A DNA stretch of 64,000 nt from contig NZ_APNH01000002.1 of NCBI RefSeq assembly GCF_040361275.1, positions 620,001-684,000 on the forward strand. The letters run 5' to 3'. The stretch is from Salinisphaera sp. T31B1 (lineage in GTDB: Bacteria > Pseudomonadota > Gammaproteobacteria > Nevskiales > Salinisphaeraceae). Below are positions 17,889 to 27,059 of the stretch, in pieces. Within the stretch, counting starts at the first letter, position 1. Each line of letters begins with the position of its first letter. A program made the translations under genes and the position numbers. The notes under the pieces were generated by a model. That model saw only the letters and a list, made by a program, of their open reading frames with translations. It had not been told where the DNA came from and did not search any database.

Positions 17889-18168
17889 ACCGACCCCGCC
17901 GGCACCCGCCGGGGCCTCATACCCAAACCGGGGCCTCGGCTATCGTGCCGAGCCCCGCGTGGCGTCGCTTCGTTCGGCTTCCCGGGCACGTAGCCGGACG
18001 TAGCGGCGCGGTCGGCCGTGCCGTTGCTGGCCCGGAAAGGCAACGGTATCATTCACTTATCAGACTTACGGCTAACTCGTATACGCCGCAACCCTGCGCT
18101 GTTCCGGCGCGCGGTTGACTTGCAGTCATGACAGCCCGACCTGGGTTTGTCTCGGCAAAGGATGACTG

Positions 18169-19029
18169 ATGATCCATGGGCCGGCCCATACTCTGCGCCT
18201 GCTCCTGCTTGCCGGGCTGACCGGCATCGCCGGCTGTAGTGACCCGGGCGGTACCGCCATCCTGCATTTCGGCAAGAGCAACCCGATTCCTCTGGGTGGC
18301 GGGCCATTGCCAGCCTCACTACGCGAATCCATCCAGCAGCGCCTGGGCGAGTTCGGCGCGCTACGTATCGAGGCGATGGATCCCATCAAGATCCGCCACG
18401 ACCAGGGCGTGATCACGCATCGGTATCGCCTGCGTGTGACGTTCGTCGATGCGCTCGACGACACCCAGCGACAAGCGATCCGTGATCTGTTCGATACGCT
18501 GGTGACCGCACGTGATCAATGGCCGCGCGGACTCACGCTGCACGGCGAGACCACGACGATCGATCTCGGCGACCGGGCCCGCCTGATCTACGTGCGCCGC
18601 AACGGCCTGTATCCCGACGCCGATGCCATCGGTGCCCCACCGACCCACTGTACGGTCAGCGTGGAACTGAATCCGCCCGTCTCCGGCGGCGATGTGGCGC
18701 TGGTGAAAGCCATGGACGATAGCGAGGTGACGTTCGATTTCGTGCCGCTACAACGTGCCTACGACGACGGGCAGTTCACCTTTTTCGACAAGACCGAGTT
18801 GTCCGGGCCATTCGGGGCGAGCGACGACACCCTCTATCATGCCGCCTTCGACTTTGGGGTGATCGGCACGGCGACAGATCTGGGCCCCATGGGCGGCATG
18901 GCCTCGCCGGGCAGCACCGACGAATGCATCACGCGTATCAGCCATGCCGGCCGTCCGTTCACCTTCAATATCGGATGGACACTGGACCGCACGAGGCGGG
19001 TCGAACTTGATTTCCCTGAAGCCGGCTAA
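18169..19029 (+). CDS. lipoprotein of unknown function
   Basis: A 286-residue predicted lipoprotein. The N-terminus has a short hydrophobic run and an IAGC lipobox with the lipidated cysteine at 23; the next residue is S, not D, so outer-membrane sorting is expected. The mature part is mixed alpha/beta with two cysteines (HCTV and DECI) and an acidic pI by eye. AAAGGA about 8 bases before the ATG supports the start. I do not recognise the family. The neighbours (iorAB upstream on the same strand and a leftward GGDEF-EAL gene downstream) suggest no role. Confidence 0.7.
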   Translation: MIHGPAHTLRLLLLAGLTGIAGCSDPGGTAILHFGKSNPIPLGGGPLPASLRESIQQRLGEFGALRIEAMDPIKIRHDQGVITHRYRLRVTFVDALDDTQRQAIRDLFDTLVTARDQWPRGLTLHGETTTIDLGDRARLIYVRRNGLYPDADAIGAPPTHCTVSVELNPPVSGGDVALVKAMDDSEVTFDFVPLQRAYDDGQFTFFDKTELSGPFGASDDTLYHAAFDFGVIGTATDLGPMGGMASPGSTDECITRISHAGRPFTFNIGWTLDRTRRVELDFPEAG

Positions 19030-19258
19030 GCGGGGACACCGCCGTTATCCGACGACACCCGCCCCTGCGCAAACAGTCGCCGGGCCGGTTCCTGCGGCTA
19101 TGCCTGTCTGGCGTTGCCGCCCGGCGTGCCCGCCGGCCAACGGTGGTCAGACGCCCGTCGCGGCAGCCCACCGGGCGCTGCAAACGACCCCGCGACCGCG
19201 CGGCCGGGGGGAGTGCTCACGGCGATCTGGAGTGCGGCAGGCACACCGCACGGTCACC

Positions 19259-22200
19259 TTATCGGGCGCGTGAGTTCAATGGCAGCACGTTTCGCTTGAC
19301 CTGGACTCGATCCTCGCAGAAAACCGTCTTTTCCTCGCCCCGCTCGACGATAGCCGGCACATTTCGGATCAGCCGTTGCAGATCGTCGATCGCCATCGGC
19401 CGCGCCAGCAGAAAGCCTTGCACCTCGCTACATTCATCGTAGGTCAGCATTGCCAGCTGCTCGTTGGTCTCCACGCCTTCGGCGGTGACCGTCAAATCCA
19501 GGGCCTGACCAAGACTCAGAATGGCTCGTACGATCGCCCGGTTGCCGTCATCGGTGTCTAGATCCCGGATAAACCGACGGTCGATCTTGATCACATCGAA
19601 CGGAAACGAGCGCAGATAACTCAACGACGAATAGCCGGTGCCGAAGTCGTCGATGGCCAGGCGCACACCGAGTGTCTTGAGACGCTCCAGCACTGAGCGT
19701 GCGTGCTCCGCGTGATCGATCAGCACGCCTTCGGTGATCTCGAGTTCCAGGCGCTCGGGTGACAGGCCTGACCGCTCAAGCGCCAGGCCCACCGTTTCTA
19801 CCAGGCTGTCGTCGCGAAACTGGATCGGCGATATATTGACGGATACCCCGAGCGTGTCGCTACGCTGGGCAATCGTGTCGCAGGCGGTATACAGCACCCA
19901 CTCGCCGATGGGAATGATCAAGCCGTTGCGCTCGGCCAGTGCAATGAAATCGGCCGGTGGGATCACGCCTTTCTCGGGATGAGCCCAGCGGATGAGCGCC
20001 TCGACGCTGCGTATCTGCCGTTCGCGGGTATCGAAACGCGGCTGGTATTCGAGTATGAATTCATCGTTGCGAAGCCCACGACGCATGTCCTGGGTCAACG
20101 CGCGGTAGTCCACAACCCGGGCGTTCATTTCTTCAGTGAAATAGCTGTAGGTCGCGCGGCCGTCGTTTTTCGACCGGTACAGCGCGAGATCGGCGTTCTT
20201 GAGCAGCTCGTCCGGCGAGGTGCCATCCTGCGGCGAGATCGCGACGCCGATCGAGGCCGTGACGCCCAGCTCGCCTTCGGCATGACGCACGGGCATGGCA
20301 ACGGTCTCGAGAATGCGCCGGCACATCGTTTCGATCTCGTCATCGTCGAGCGCAGGGGCCGCCACCACGAACTCGTCGCCACCGACCCGGGCGGCGATCT
20401 GATCGTCGCGCAGACAATGGCGCAGCCGATCGGCCACTTCGCCGAGTACGCGATCGCCGACATCGTGACCGAAGGTGTCGTTGACCGGCTTGAAACCGTC
20501 CAGATCGATATAGAACACCGCCAGACGTGCGCTCGGATGCGGCAGCGCGCTGGTCATGTAACTGGCCAGCTTGAGCCGATTGGGCAAGGCGGTGGTCGCG
20601 TCGTGCTGGGCCATGCGCGCGGCCTCGTCATAGGCTTGCGCCATGGCTACGTTCGCCGACACATCGGTCGCGAACTTGATCACCTTGTAAGGCTTGCCGT
20701 TGAGATCGAGCACGGGATTGTAGCTGGCCTGCAGCCAGATCTCGGTGCCTTGTTTCCCCACACGCCGGTACAGGCCGGTATGGAACGTACCCGTACGCAG
20801 CGTCTGCCACAACCGTACATATTCGTCTGAATCGGCGACACCAGGCATGACCAGAATGCTGTGATGCTTGCCCTTGAGCTCACTCAAGCGATAGCCGAAG
20901 GTCTCCAGGAAGTTGCTGTTGACGTCGAGAATCGTGCCGTCGAGGCCGAGTTCGACCACGCCCTGCGACTTGTTGATGGCATCGATCTGGCTCTTGTAAT
21001 CGGCCTGCTGGATCTTCTCGCGGGTGATGTCGGTCGCGTACTTGACGACCTTGAAGACCTTGCCGTTCATGTCGAAGATCGGGTTGTAGCTGGCCTGCAG
21101 CCAGACTTCACGTCCTTCGTTGCCAAGCCGCTTGAACTCCGCGACCTTGTGCCGGCCGGCGGCCAGCTGGCGCCAGAACGTCTTGTAGGCATCGCTTTCG
21201 GCGTCGCGATCCTCGACGAACATACGGTGATGCCGGCCGCGCACATCGCGGTAGCGATACCCCATCAGACGCAGAAAATTGTCGTTGGCATCGAGTATGG
21301 TGCCCTCGACGTCGAACGAGACCACGCACTGGGCCTTGTGTATCGCCGCGATCTGGCCCTGATGATCGGCCTGCAGAAGCTTCTCGTCGGTTACGATCGT
21401 GGCGTACTTGATTACCTTCACCGGACGGCCGGCCATATCGAAGATGGGGTTATAGCTGGCCTGCAGCCAGACCGTGTCGCCGTTGCTGGCCACGCGCTGG
21501 TATTGCCCGGCGTGGTGGCGACCAAGCTCGAGATTACGCCAGAACTGGGCGTACTCGATGCTGTGTGCGTAGGCGGGCTCGACGAAGATCCGATGATGCT
21601 CGCCGATTACCTGGTCGGCGCTATAACCCATTGCCTCGAGAAACGCCTCGTTGGCGTCGAGCACGGTACCGTGCATATCGAACACGACCACGGCATTGGA
21701 TTTGTGGATGGCTGCAACCTGCCACTGATATTCGGCCTGTCGGAGTTTCTCGCTCGTCACGTCGGTGGCGTACTTGACGATCTTGATCACCCGCCCCGCA
21801 GGGTCGAAGACCGGGTTGTAGCTGGCCTGAAGCCAGGCATCGGAGCCGTCCTTGCGAATCCGCCGGAATTCCCCGGTCTGATGATGCCCGCTCGCCAGCT
21901 CGGACCAGAACGCCCGGTACGCCGCGCTGCGCGCCTCGTCGGCTGCAACCAGCATGCGGTGATGCCGGCCGACCAGCTCTTCGCGCATATAGCCGACCGC
22001 CGCACAGAAGCGTTCGTTGACTTCGACAATCGTGCCGTCGCAGCCAAAGTGCGCCACGGCCTGAGAGACATTGATCGCGCGGACCTGGCCACGGTCATCG
22101 GCGAGTCGCAGCTGCGCTTCGGTCACGTCCTCGAAGATCACGACCACTTCGACGAGCTCGCCCTCGGCGAGAATCGGGGTGTAGGAAGTGCGGATCCAGG

Positions 22201-22486
22201 CCTGCGAACCGCCAGCGACAACTCGCAGCGCGGTCTGATCGCAAATCTGCCCGGCCCTGAGCGCGGCCCAGCGCGCCTGCGCATTCCTGTCCGCCTGAAT
22301 CGCATAACTTGCCGATTCGTCGCTACCCAACGCGTGCTCGAGCGTCGTACCGAACAGTTTCAGATAGCGGTTGTTGGCACGGATCAGCTGGCCCGATCGA
22401 TCGAACACGGCCACTGCGTAGTTGATATTGAGCGCCCTGAGCTCGGACGGAACGCGTTCGCTATTTATTGAATTGTTATCGATCAT
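19259..22486 (-). CDS. PAS(x5)-GGDEF-EAL cyclic-di-GMP signalling protein
   Basis: A 1075-residue cytoplasmic protein. Five PAS domains come first; PAS 2 to 5 repeat every 122 residues with nearly identical ASYNP-IFD-NG-KVIKYATDVT ends. A GGDEF domain follows with an intact GGDEF motif (about residue 701), then an EAL domain with EAL (about 828) and DDFGTGYSSL. Both halves look catalytically complete, so it may make and break cyclic-di-GMP. The ATG 22486 (MIDNNS) is chosen because GTAAGG lies just upstream; the frame is open to 22669. No transmembrane helix is seen, so the repeated PAS domains probably sense a soluble ligand, redox state or oxygen. Confidence 0.93.
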   Translation of the reverse strand: MIDNNSINSERVPSELRALNINYAVAVFDRSGQLIRANNRYLKLFGTTLEHALGSDESASYAIQADRNAQARWAALRAGQICDQTALRVVAGGSQAWIRTSYTPILAEGELVEVVVIFEDVTEAQLRLADDRGQVRAINVSQAVAHFGCDGTIVEVNERFCAAVGYMREELVGRHHRMLVAADEARSAAYRAFWSELASGHHQTGEFRRIRKDGSDAWLQASYNPVFDPAGRVIKIVKYATDVTSEKLRQAEYQWQVAAIHKSNAVVVFDMHGTVLDANEAFLEAMGYSADQVIGEHHRIFVEPAYAHSIEYAQFWRNLELGRHHAGQYQRVASNGDTVWLQASYNPIFDMAGRPVKVIKYATIVTDEKLLQADHQGQIAAIHKAQCVVSFDVEGTILDANDNFLRLMGYRYRDVRGRHHRMFVEDRDAESDAYKTFWRQLAAGRHKVAEFKRLGNEGREVWLQASYNPIFDMNGKVFKVVKYATDITREKIQQADYKSQIDAINKSQGVVELGLDGTILDVNSNFLETFGYRLSELKGKHHSILVMPGVADSDEYVRLWQTLRTGTFHTGLYRRVGKQGTEIWLQASYNPVLDLNGKPYKVIKFATDVSANVAMAQAYDEAARMAQHDATTALPNRLKLASYMTSALPHPSARLAVFYIDLDGFKPVNDTFGHDVGDRVLGEVADRLRHCLRDDQIAARVGGDEFVVAAPALDDDEIETMCRRILETVAMPVRHAEGELGVTASIGVAISPQDGTSPDELLKNADLALYRSKNDGRATYSYFTEEMNARVVDYRALTQDMRRGLRNDEFILEYQPRFDTRERQIRSVEALIRWAHPEKGVIPPADFIALAERNGLIIPIGEWVLYTACDTIAQRSDTLGVSVNISPIQFRDDSLVETVGLALERSGLSPERLELEITEGVLIDHAEHARSVLERLKTLGVRLAIDDFGTGYSSLSYLRSFPFDVIKIDRRFIRDLDTDDGNRAIVRAILSLGQALDLTVTAEGVETNEQLAMLTYDECSEVQGFLLARPMAIDDLQRLIRNVPAIVERGEEKTVFCEDRVQVKRNVLPLNSRAR

Positions 22487-22826
22487 GGCCTTACGCGGTA
22501 CCGCGCATCTTATTCGATCGGCATACAGTGTATATCGCACTGTTAGGTCGCACACAATGCAAGGCCTGGACCCGCGGTCGGCGATACGCTGCGCCCCGGG
22601 CGGGCCCGGTACGGCACCGGGGTGGTCGGTCGGCGACTCGATCGTATCCGGCGCGGTCGCCGTTGCCACGGGCCGCGATACGGCTTGCCCGATGGATCAG
22701 TCGCCTGGACGACTGTCAGCAGGCGCTGTCATCCGGCGCCCGGTCCATGCACCGGTTCAGGAAACGAACGGATCACCCGGGCGCGCGCCGCCGGCTGCGA
22801 CCGTCAAGAGCCCCGCGGCCCGCCGA
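22487..22826. other. 340-base gap upstream of the PAS-GGDEF-EAL gene, with inverted repeat
   Basis: No gene is recognised. The only structure of note is the inverted repeat ACAGTG-N7-CACTGT at 22525-22543, about 40 bases before the start of the leftward GGDEF-EAL gene, reported separately. Confidence 0.4.
22525..22543 (-). promoter_or_regulatory. inverted repeat, candidate operator of the GGDEF-EAL gene
   Basis: ACAGTG and CACTGT form perfect 6-base arms around seven bases. The AT-rich centre (TATATCG) could overlap a promoter -10. The site is 39 bases before the ATG at 22486. A dimeric regulator is plausible but none is identified. Confidence 0.4.
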
Positions 22827-23261
22827 TCAGCGACGATCGCCGTTTTCGAACTCTGCGGCAGCGCTCATCAGCGCGTCGAAATCGTCTTCGCGTGCGGCGG
22901 CGGCATCGGCCATGGCGTCGAGCTCGGCCGCGCCTGCGACATCGGTCCGCAGCGGCGCCGCGGGTTCGTGTTCGTCAGCGACCGGCGGCCGCTCGCTCTT
23001 TGGCGCCGCGTCGGCGCTGTGCCCGGATGTCGACGCGGCCTTGGGCTTCGCGGCGCCGCGGCTATTCTCGCTGGCGGTCTCGCAGATCCAGGTTTCATCG
23101 TTGGTCCACACGATCTGGGTGATCTCTGCGCGCCACTGCTTGTTGGCACGGGTAACGATGCGCACGGTGTCTCCAACCTGCACCGCGGCGGTGGTCCTGC
23201 AGCCCCAGTCCCCATTGCGCAGTTTGCAGGGGCTGGCTTCGACGAGTTCTTGTTCGCTCAT
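22827..23261 (-). CDS. small protein with SH3-like N-terminal fold, function unknown
   Basis: A 144-residue cytoplasmic protein. The first half has a compact beta-rich stretch (VGDTVRIVTRANKQWRAEI, then QIVWTNDETWICET) that looks SH3/KOW-like, with three cysteines. The second half is low-complexity, rich in Ala, Glu and Asp, ending in a short acidic helix. The ATG at 23261 has GCGGAG eight bases upstream on the minus strand; the frame stays open to 23768 but that extension is not protein-like. It lies upstream of the GGDEF-EAL gene on the same strand with a 340-base gap, so it is probably separate. Confidence 0.6.
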   Translation of the reverse strand: MSEQELVEASPCKLRNGDWGCRTTAAVQVGDTVRIVTRANKQWRAEITQIVWTNDETWICETASENSRGAAKPKAASTSGHSADAAPKSERPPVADEHEPAAPLRTDVAGAAELDAMADAAAAREDDFDALMSAAAEFENGDRR

Positions 23262-23579
23262 GGGCTCCGCTGTTTGGCCGGGGATAAGATGACTATGTGC
23301 CTGGATGCTGGGGGCCGCGGCCAACAAATTCCAGTCTCGGGGGCCGTAGGCCGCCGGCTTCGATCGCCCGGTCAGCTTGCCTTCCGGTGCGTCGTGACCG
23401 GACGCGCGAGGCGAAAGCCTCCCCGCGAGCCATTCTGATGCCATCGGCTGCTCGATTCCCGCGGGTCGTAGTCCATGGGCGATGCTCGATCGGTCGATAG
23501 CGCGTACGCTGTCACCTTGTCGCGTAGCCCATGACTGCCATCGCAGACGTGAACCCCAGTCGGACGCATTGGAATCGCG
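23262..23579. other. 318-base divergent intergenic region, nothing recognised
   Basis: This is the space between the leftward SH3-like gene and the rightward DCC-family gene, so it should hold both promoters. I see no sigma-70 pair, operator or coding frame that I would defend. Confidence 0.35.
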
Positions 23580-24038
23580 ATGCCGGAGCCCGTATACGAC
23601 CCTTACCACCTGCCGCCCGGCCTGGCGCCGGGTGATCGCGTGATCCTGTTCGACGGCGTATGCCGCCTGTGCAACGGCTGGGCCCGGCTGATCATTCGCG
23701 GCGATACCTCGCGACGGTTTCGACTCGCCGCCGTACAGTCGCATACCGGCCAGGCGTTGTTGCGGCACTTCGACAAGCCGACCGATCGCTTCGATACCAT
23801 TCTATTGATCGAAGACGGCTGCGCCTTCGAAAAGACCGATGCCGCGCTGCGTATTATGAGGCGGCTCGGCTGGCCGTGGCGGGCGTTCGGCGTGCTGCGG
23901 ATCGTCCCGCGGCGGCTGCGGGATGCGTTATACGACGGCGTGGCGCGTCACCGGTATCGTCTGTTCGGCCGCTACGCCGCCTGTAGGCGGCTCGAAGCCG
24001 ACCACGACGATCGGTTCGTCGACAGCGAACCGCGATGA
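23580..24038 (+). CDS. DCC-family thiol-disulfide oxidoreductase-like protein (DUF393)
   Basis: A 152-residue protein. The defining motif is DGVCRLCN at residues 25-32, with the redox-type pair C28-x-x-C31 next to the family's aspartate. The rest (VQSHTGQALLRHF, then the RIVPRRLRDALYDGVARHRYRLFGR segment) fits DUF393 closely. These proteins are annotated as thiol-disulfide oxidoreductases on the basis of the CxxC, but activity has rarely been tested. It is monocistronic by spacing. An unpaired cysteine in YAACRR near the C-terminus may be a third redox residue. Confidence 0.88.
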   Translation: MPEPVYDPYHLPPGLAPGDRVILFDGVCRLCNGWARLIIRGDTSRRFRLAAVQSHTGQALLRHFDKPTDRFDTILLIEDGCAFEKTDAALRIMRRLGWPWRAFGVLRIVPRRLRDALYDGVARHRYRLFGRYAACRRLEADHDDRFVDSEPR

Positions 24039-24498
24039 CCGTCACCGGAGGCATCGATACATGCCCGGGCCGGGCCCATTCCCAGGCTGTGCTCCCACGC
24101 CAGCGCACAGGGAGCCCGGGCGCAGCAATCGGCGCGAGCACACCGGCCGGTGGTTGCGCGTCAGCAATGGCCGGAGGCCCGTCCGTTCCGTCCGCCTTCC
24201 TGCGATGGCCCGGGGACGCGATCTGCCCAGCGCGGCCGTTCGCTGGGCCGCGGGAGCGCCGACCGCCGAGGCGTCGACAGACAGCCGATCGTCGGGCGCT
24301 CCCAGTTTATTTTCGAGCCGGCCGCTGCGCCGGCCCGAATACGGCTAGACTGAAGATCAGGCGGCTCGGGTTGCCGGGCATGCCATCGCCGATCGATACG
24401 ATCGACCATGGCATCCGGCCCTCTTGCCGCCCACCGAGACACGCGCCCTCAGCGGCCGCAGGCCGCGACGCGTACGCCTCGATACGGGAGCATCGCTC
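24039..24498. other. 460-base gap before the 39-residue gene
   Basis: No gene seen. A hairpin GCCGGC-CGCTGC-GCCGGC (24317-24334) is followed by TAGACT (24346-24351), which might be a -10 box for the small gene at 24499. No -35 is convincing. Confidence 0.35.
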
Positions 24499-24618
24499 AT
24501 GAGCAAGGGTATGGATCGCAAGAAAGGCGAGAAGAAAAAGCCGGCTCGTACGTTGATGGAAAAACGCGCCGCCAAGGCAGCCGCACGCGGCAAGACGGGC
24601 AAGGGCTTGCTCGACTAG
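24499..24618 (+). CDS. conserved very basic 39-residue protein (MSKGMDRKK type)
   Basis: The ATG at 24499 is preceded by GGGAG at a good distance, and the product is 39 residues with 14 Lys/Arg. It begins MSKGMDRKKGEKKKPARTL and continues MEKRAAKAAARGKTGKG. I recall proteins of the same size and N-terminus annotated as hypothetical in many pseudomonads and other Proteobacteria, so this is likely a real gene, not noise. The charge suggests binding to nucleic acid or ribosomes, but function is unknown. It is convergent with the GAF-EAL gene. Confidence 0.7.
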   Translation: MSKGMDRKKGEKKKPARTLMEKRAAKAAARGKTGKGLLD

Positions 24619-24619
24619 G

Positions 24620-24666
24620 GCCTGCCCGGACGGCCGGCGCATCGCCGACGGTCCGGCGACGCAGGC
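24620..24666. terminator. large nested hairpin between convergent genes, possible terminator without U-run
   Basis: Three nested arms pair in order: GCCTGC with GCAGGC, CCGGAC with GTCCGG, and CGGCG with CGCCG around CAT. The structure spans nearly the whole space between the 39-residue gene and the end of the GAF-EAL gene. There is no T-run on either side, so termination is uncertain. Confidence 0.4.
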
Positions 24667-24677
24667 TATCGGCGCAC

Positions 24678-26486
24678 TCAGTCGTGCGCTGATGCCTCAC
24701 GCGCCCGGCACCAATCGAACAGTGCATCGGCACGGATGGGCCGGCTGAACAGGTAACCCTGGGCCTGGTCGCAGCCCCATTCGACGAGCAGCTCGAGCGT
24801 AGCGAGATTCTCGACGCCCTCGGCGACGACCGAATGCCCCAGATCGTGGGCCAGCCGGATGATCGCCCGGGTGAGCGTCTGGCCACGTTCATCCGTATCG
24901 AGCGTTTGCACGAATTGCCGGTCGATCTTGATCTTGCTGGCATCCAGCTTCTGGATATATGACAGATTGCAGTAACCGGTGCCGAAATCGTCGATCGCGG
25001 TCGCCACGCCCATGGCGTGCAACTGCTTGAGCTGGCGCGTAGCCGCATCCAGGTCGTGAATTAGCATGCTCTCGGTAAACTCGACCTCCAGGCTGTCGCC
25101 GGCCAATGAATGGAAGGCCAGACGCTGTGCGATGCGCTCGACCATGTTTTCGTCGGCGATGTCGTAAGCCGACAGATTCACTGCTACCGGCAGCGCCAGC
25201 CCACGCCGCCGCCAGGCCGCGCTCTGAGCCAACGCCGTATCCAGCACCCAGTCGGTCAGGGAACGCATCAGCGCGGTCTTTTCGGCGGCCTCGATCAGTT
25301 CGGCGGGCGGTATGAAGCCAAGCCTCGGATGCTGCCAGCGCAACAATGCCTCCACGCCGATACAGCGGTTGTCCACCGTTGCAATCTTCGGCTGATAGAC
25401 CAGATACAGTTGATCGGTCGCACGCAATGCCGTGGCCAGATCCGCCAGCAGCTGGATCTTGCGTTGGCGGCGCTCGTCGCGGCCGGGTTCATAGCAGGCC
25501 CAGCCCCATTCGCCCTCCCAGGCATCGTCGGCGGCGACCGACGCACGGCGCAGGATCTCCACGGCGTCGCCGGCCCGATCGGTGCCGGGATCGATACGCG
25601 CCATGCCCATCACCGTGTCGGGTGCGAGCAGCACGCCTACGTCGGATTCGAACGGCTTGCGAAGGGTCTTCACCAGATCGGACAGTCGCGCCGCTGTTCG
25701 CTCGCCCGGTTGCTCGTCGAGAATCACGGCAAACCGGAACAATCCCACCCGGTACAGCGGCTGATCGCGCCCCAGTGCGCCGGCGAGCCGTTCGATACAT
25801 TCGGCGATGAAGCTCTCGGCATGACCGTGCCCCAGCACCTGAATGAGCTCGTGCATCTGCCGGTGCAGCGCCACATCGACCACGCCCAGCAACCGCTCGG
25901 GACCTGTGCCTCGCGTGCGTCGCAGCAAGGTACCGAGCCGCTCAAGCAGCCGCTGACGGGTAAAGATACCGGTGGCCGGGTCCATTTTGCCGGCCGATTC
26001 GCGCATTCGGAGCCAGCCGCTGACCAGCGCTGCCAGATCGGCGAGCGTCCGGGCCTGCTCGTGGCCGAAATCGGGCCGTAGCTCATCGCTCATCACACAC
26101 AGGGTACCCACGATATGCCCGTCGATCGTACGGATCGGCGCGCCCGCATAGAAACGGATATGCGGCGGCTCGGATACAAGCGGGTTGTTGGCGAAACGCA
26201 TGTCGGCGGTAAGATCCGGCACCACCAGAAGCCGGTTGTCTTCGATGGCGTGAAGACAGAACGAATGGGCCCGAGGCGTGCCGTGGGCCGTCGTACCCAC
26301 CCGCGACTTGAACCATTGCCGGTCCCGGTCAACGAGCGTGATCAAGCTGATGGGCATATCGAACAGACGTGCGGCCAGGGTCGTGGCCCGATCGAGCGCA
26401 GGATCACTCGGCCCGTGGATCAGATCGAGCCGATATAGTGCGTCCAGCCGCTCGGCTTCGTCGGCAGCGGTGTATGGGATCGTCAT
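24678..26486 (-). CDS. GAF - degenerate GGDEF - EAL protein, probable cyclic-di-GMP phosphodiesterase
   Basis: A 602-residue cytoplasmic protein. An N-terminal GAF domain (residues about 25-160, LITLVDRDRQWFKSR and RFYAGAPI) is followed by a GGDEF-like domain in which the active motif is replaced by GLFRFA, so cyclase activity is not expected. The C-terminal EAL domain is intact: EALLRW, the FTES metal-site segment, DDFGTGYCNLSY and KIDRQFV. It should therefore degrade cyclic-di-GMP under GAF control. The ATG 26486 (MTIPYT) is preferred because it fits the GAF family start; a GTG at 26543 with a GGAAGA upstream is the alternative. Confidence 0.9.
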   Translation of the reverse strand: MTIPYTAADEAERLDALYRLDLIHGPSDPALDRATTLAARLFDMPISLITLVDRDRQWFKSRVGTTAHGTPRAHSFCLHAIEDNRLLVVPDLTADMRFANNPLVSEPPHIRFYAGAPIRTIDGHIVGTLCVMSDELRPDFGHEQARTLADLAALVSGWLRMRESAGKMDPATGIFTRQRLLERLGTLLRRTRGTGPERLLGVVDVALHRQMHELIQVLGHGHAESFIAECIERLAGALGRDQPLYRVGLFRFAVILDEQPGERTAARLSDLVKTLRKPFESDVGVLLAPDTVMGMARIDPGTDRAGDAVEILRRASVAADDAWEGEWGWACYEPGRDERRQRKIQLLADLATALRATDQLYLVYQPKIATVDNRCIGVEALLRWQHPRLGFIPPAELIEAAEKTALMRSLTDWVLDTALAQSAAWRRRGLALPVAVNLSAYDIADENMVERIAQRLAFHSLAGDSLEVEFTESMLIHDLDAATRQLKQLHAMGVATAIDDFGTGYCNLSYIQKLDASKIKIDRQFVQTLDTDERGQTLTRAIIRLAHDLGHSVVAEGVENLATLELLVEWGCDQAQGYLFSRPIRADALFDWCRAREASAHD

Positions 26487-27059
26487 ATTTTTAGAAGTCG
26501 GCAAAAAAGGGCCGTTATCGTCGCGACCCGGGTATTCTGACACTCTTCCACATCCCGGCGTTTTTCAGGAAGGGTCTCGTCACACGCCAAATAGCCGTCT
26601 GCAATCGGATGTTGGCTCGAATTTTCCACGCGCTACCGGCCCGGCCGTGGCGCGAAGGCTCGTATCACAGTTGGCGACGCCGGCCACACCGGCACCACAT
26701 CGAGCCGTCTATCGGCGGCCGCGTGCGCGCGAGCCAGGCCCGGCAGTCAAGCAAACACAAGGCCGCATATTTCTTTGTCGCGGCATGCCCGCTTGGCCCC
26801 GATGGGCAAAAACCAGCCACCCCACGCAGGCCGCGGCCGCAATACGCGCATGCGCTCGCGCGTCGCGGTATCCTTTCTACCGGGGAGCTGACCATGGCCG
26901 TCTCACCCGTCGTATCCGAAGCCTGGAGCGGCTTCGTTGCGCCGGTCGGGCATCGCATCCGCGCACGCGGTGTTGTCGCCCGGCGGCCGGAACGCTGTAC
27001 GGCAGAGAGCGCGCGACGACACCGCCGCGCCGGTCGCTGCCGCGGAGGGGCATAGCACG
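26487..27059. other. 573-base divergent region between two cyclic-di-GMP genes
   Basis: It separates the leftward GAF-EAL gene from the rightward GGEEF cyclase gene and must carry both promoters. I see a GGAGGGG (27044-27050) serving the cyclase. No coding frame with family-like sequence and no clear operator was found. Confidence 0.4.

Noticed and set aside
17886-17940. GC-rich hairpin after iorB (CCCCG...CGGGG)
   Set aside because: Only about five base pairs hold before mismatches and there is no T-run, so it is not called a terminator.
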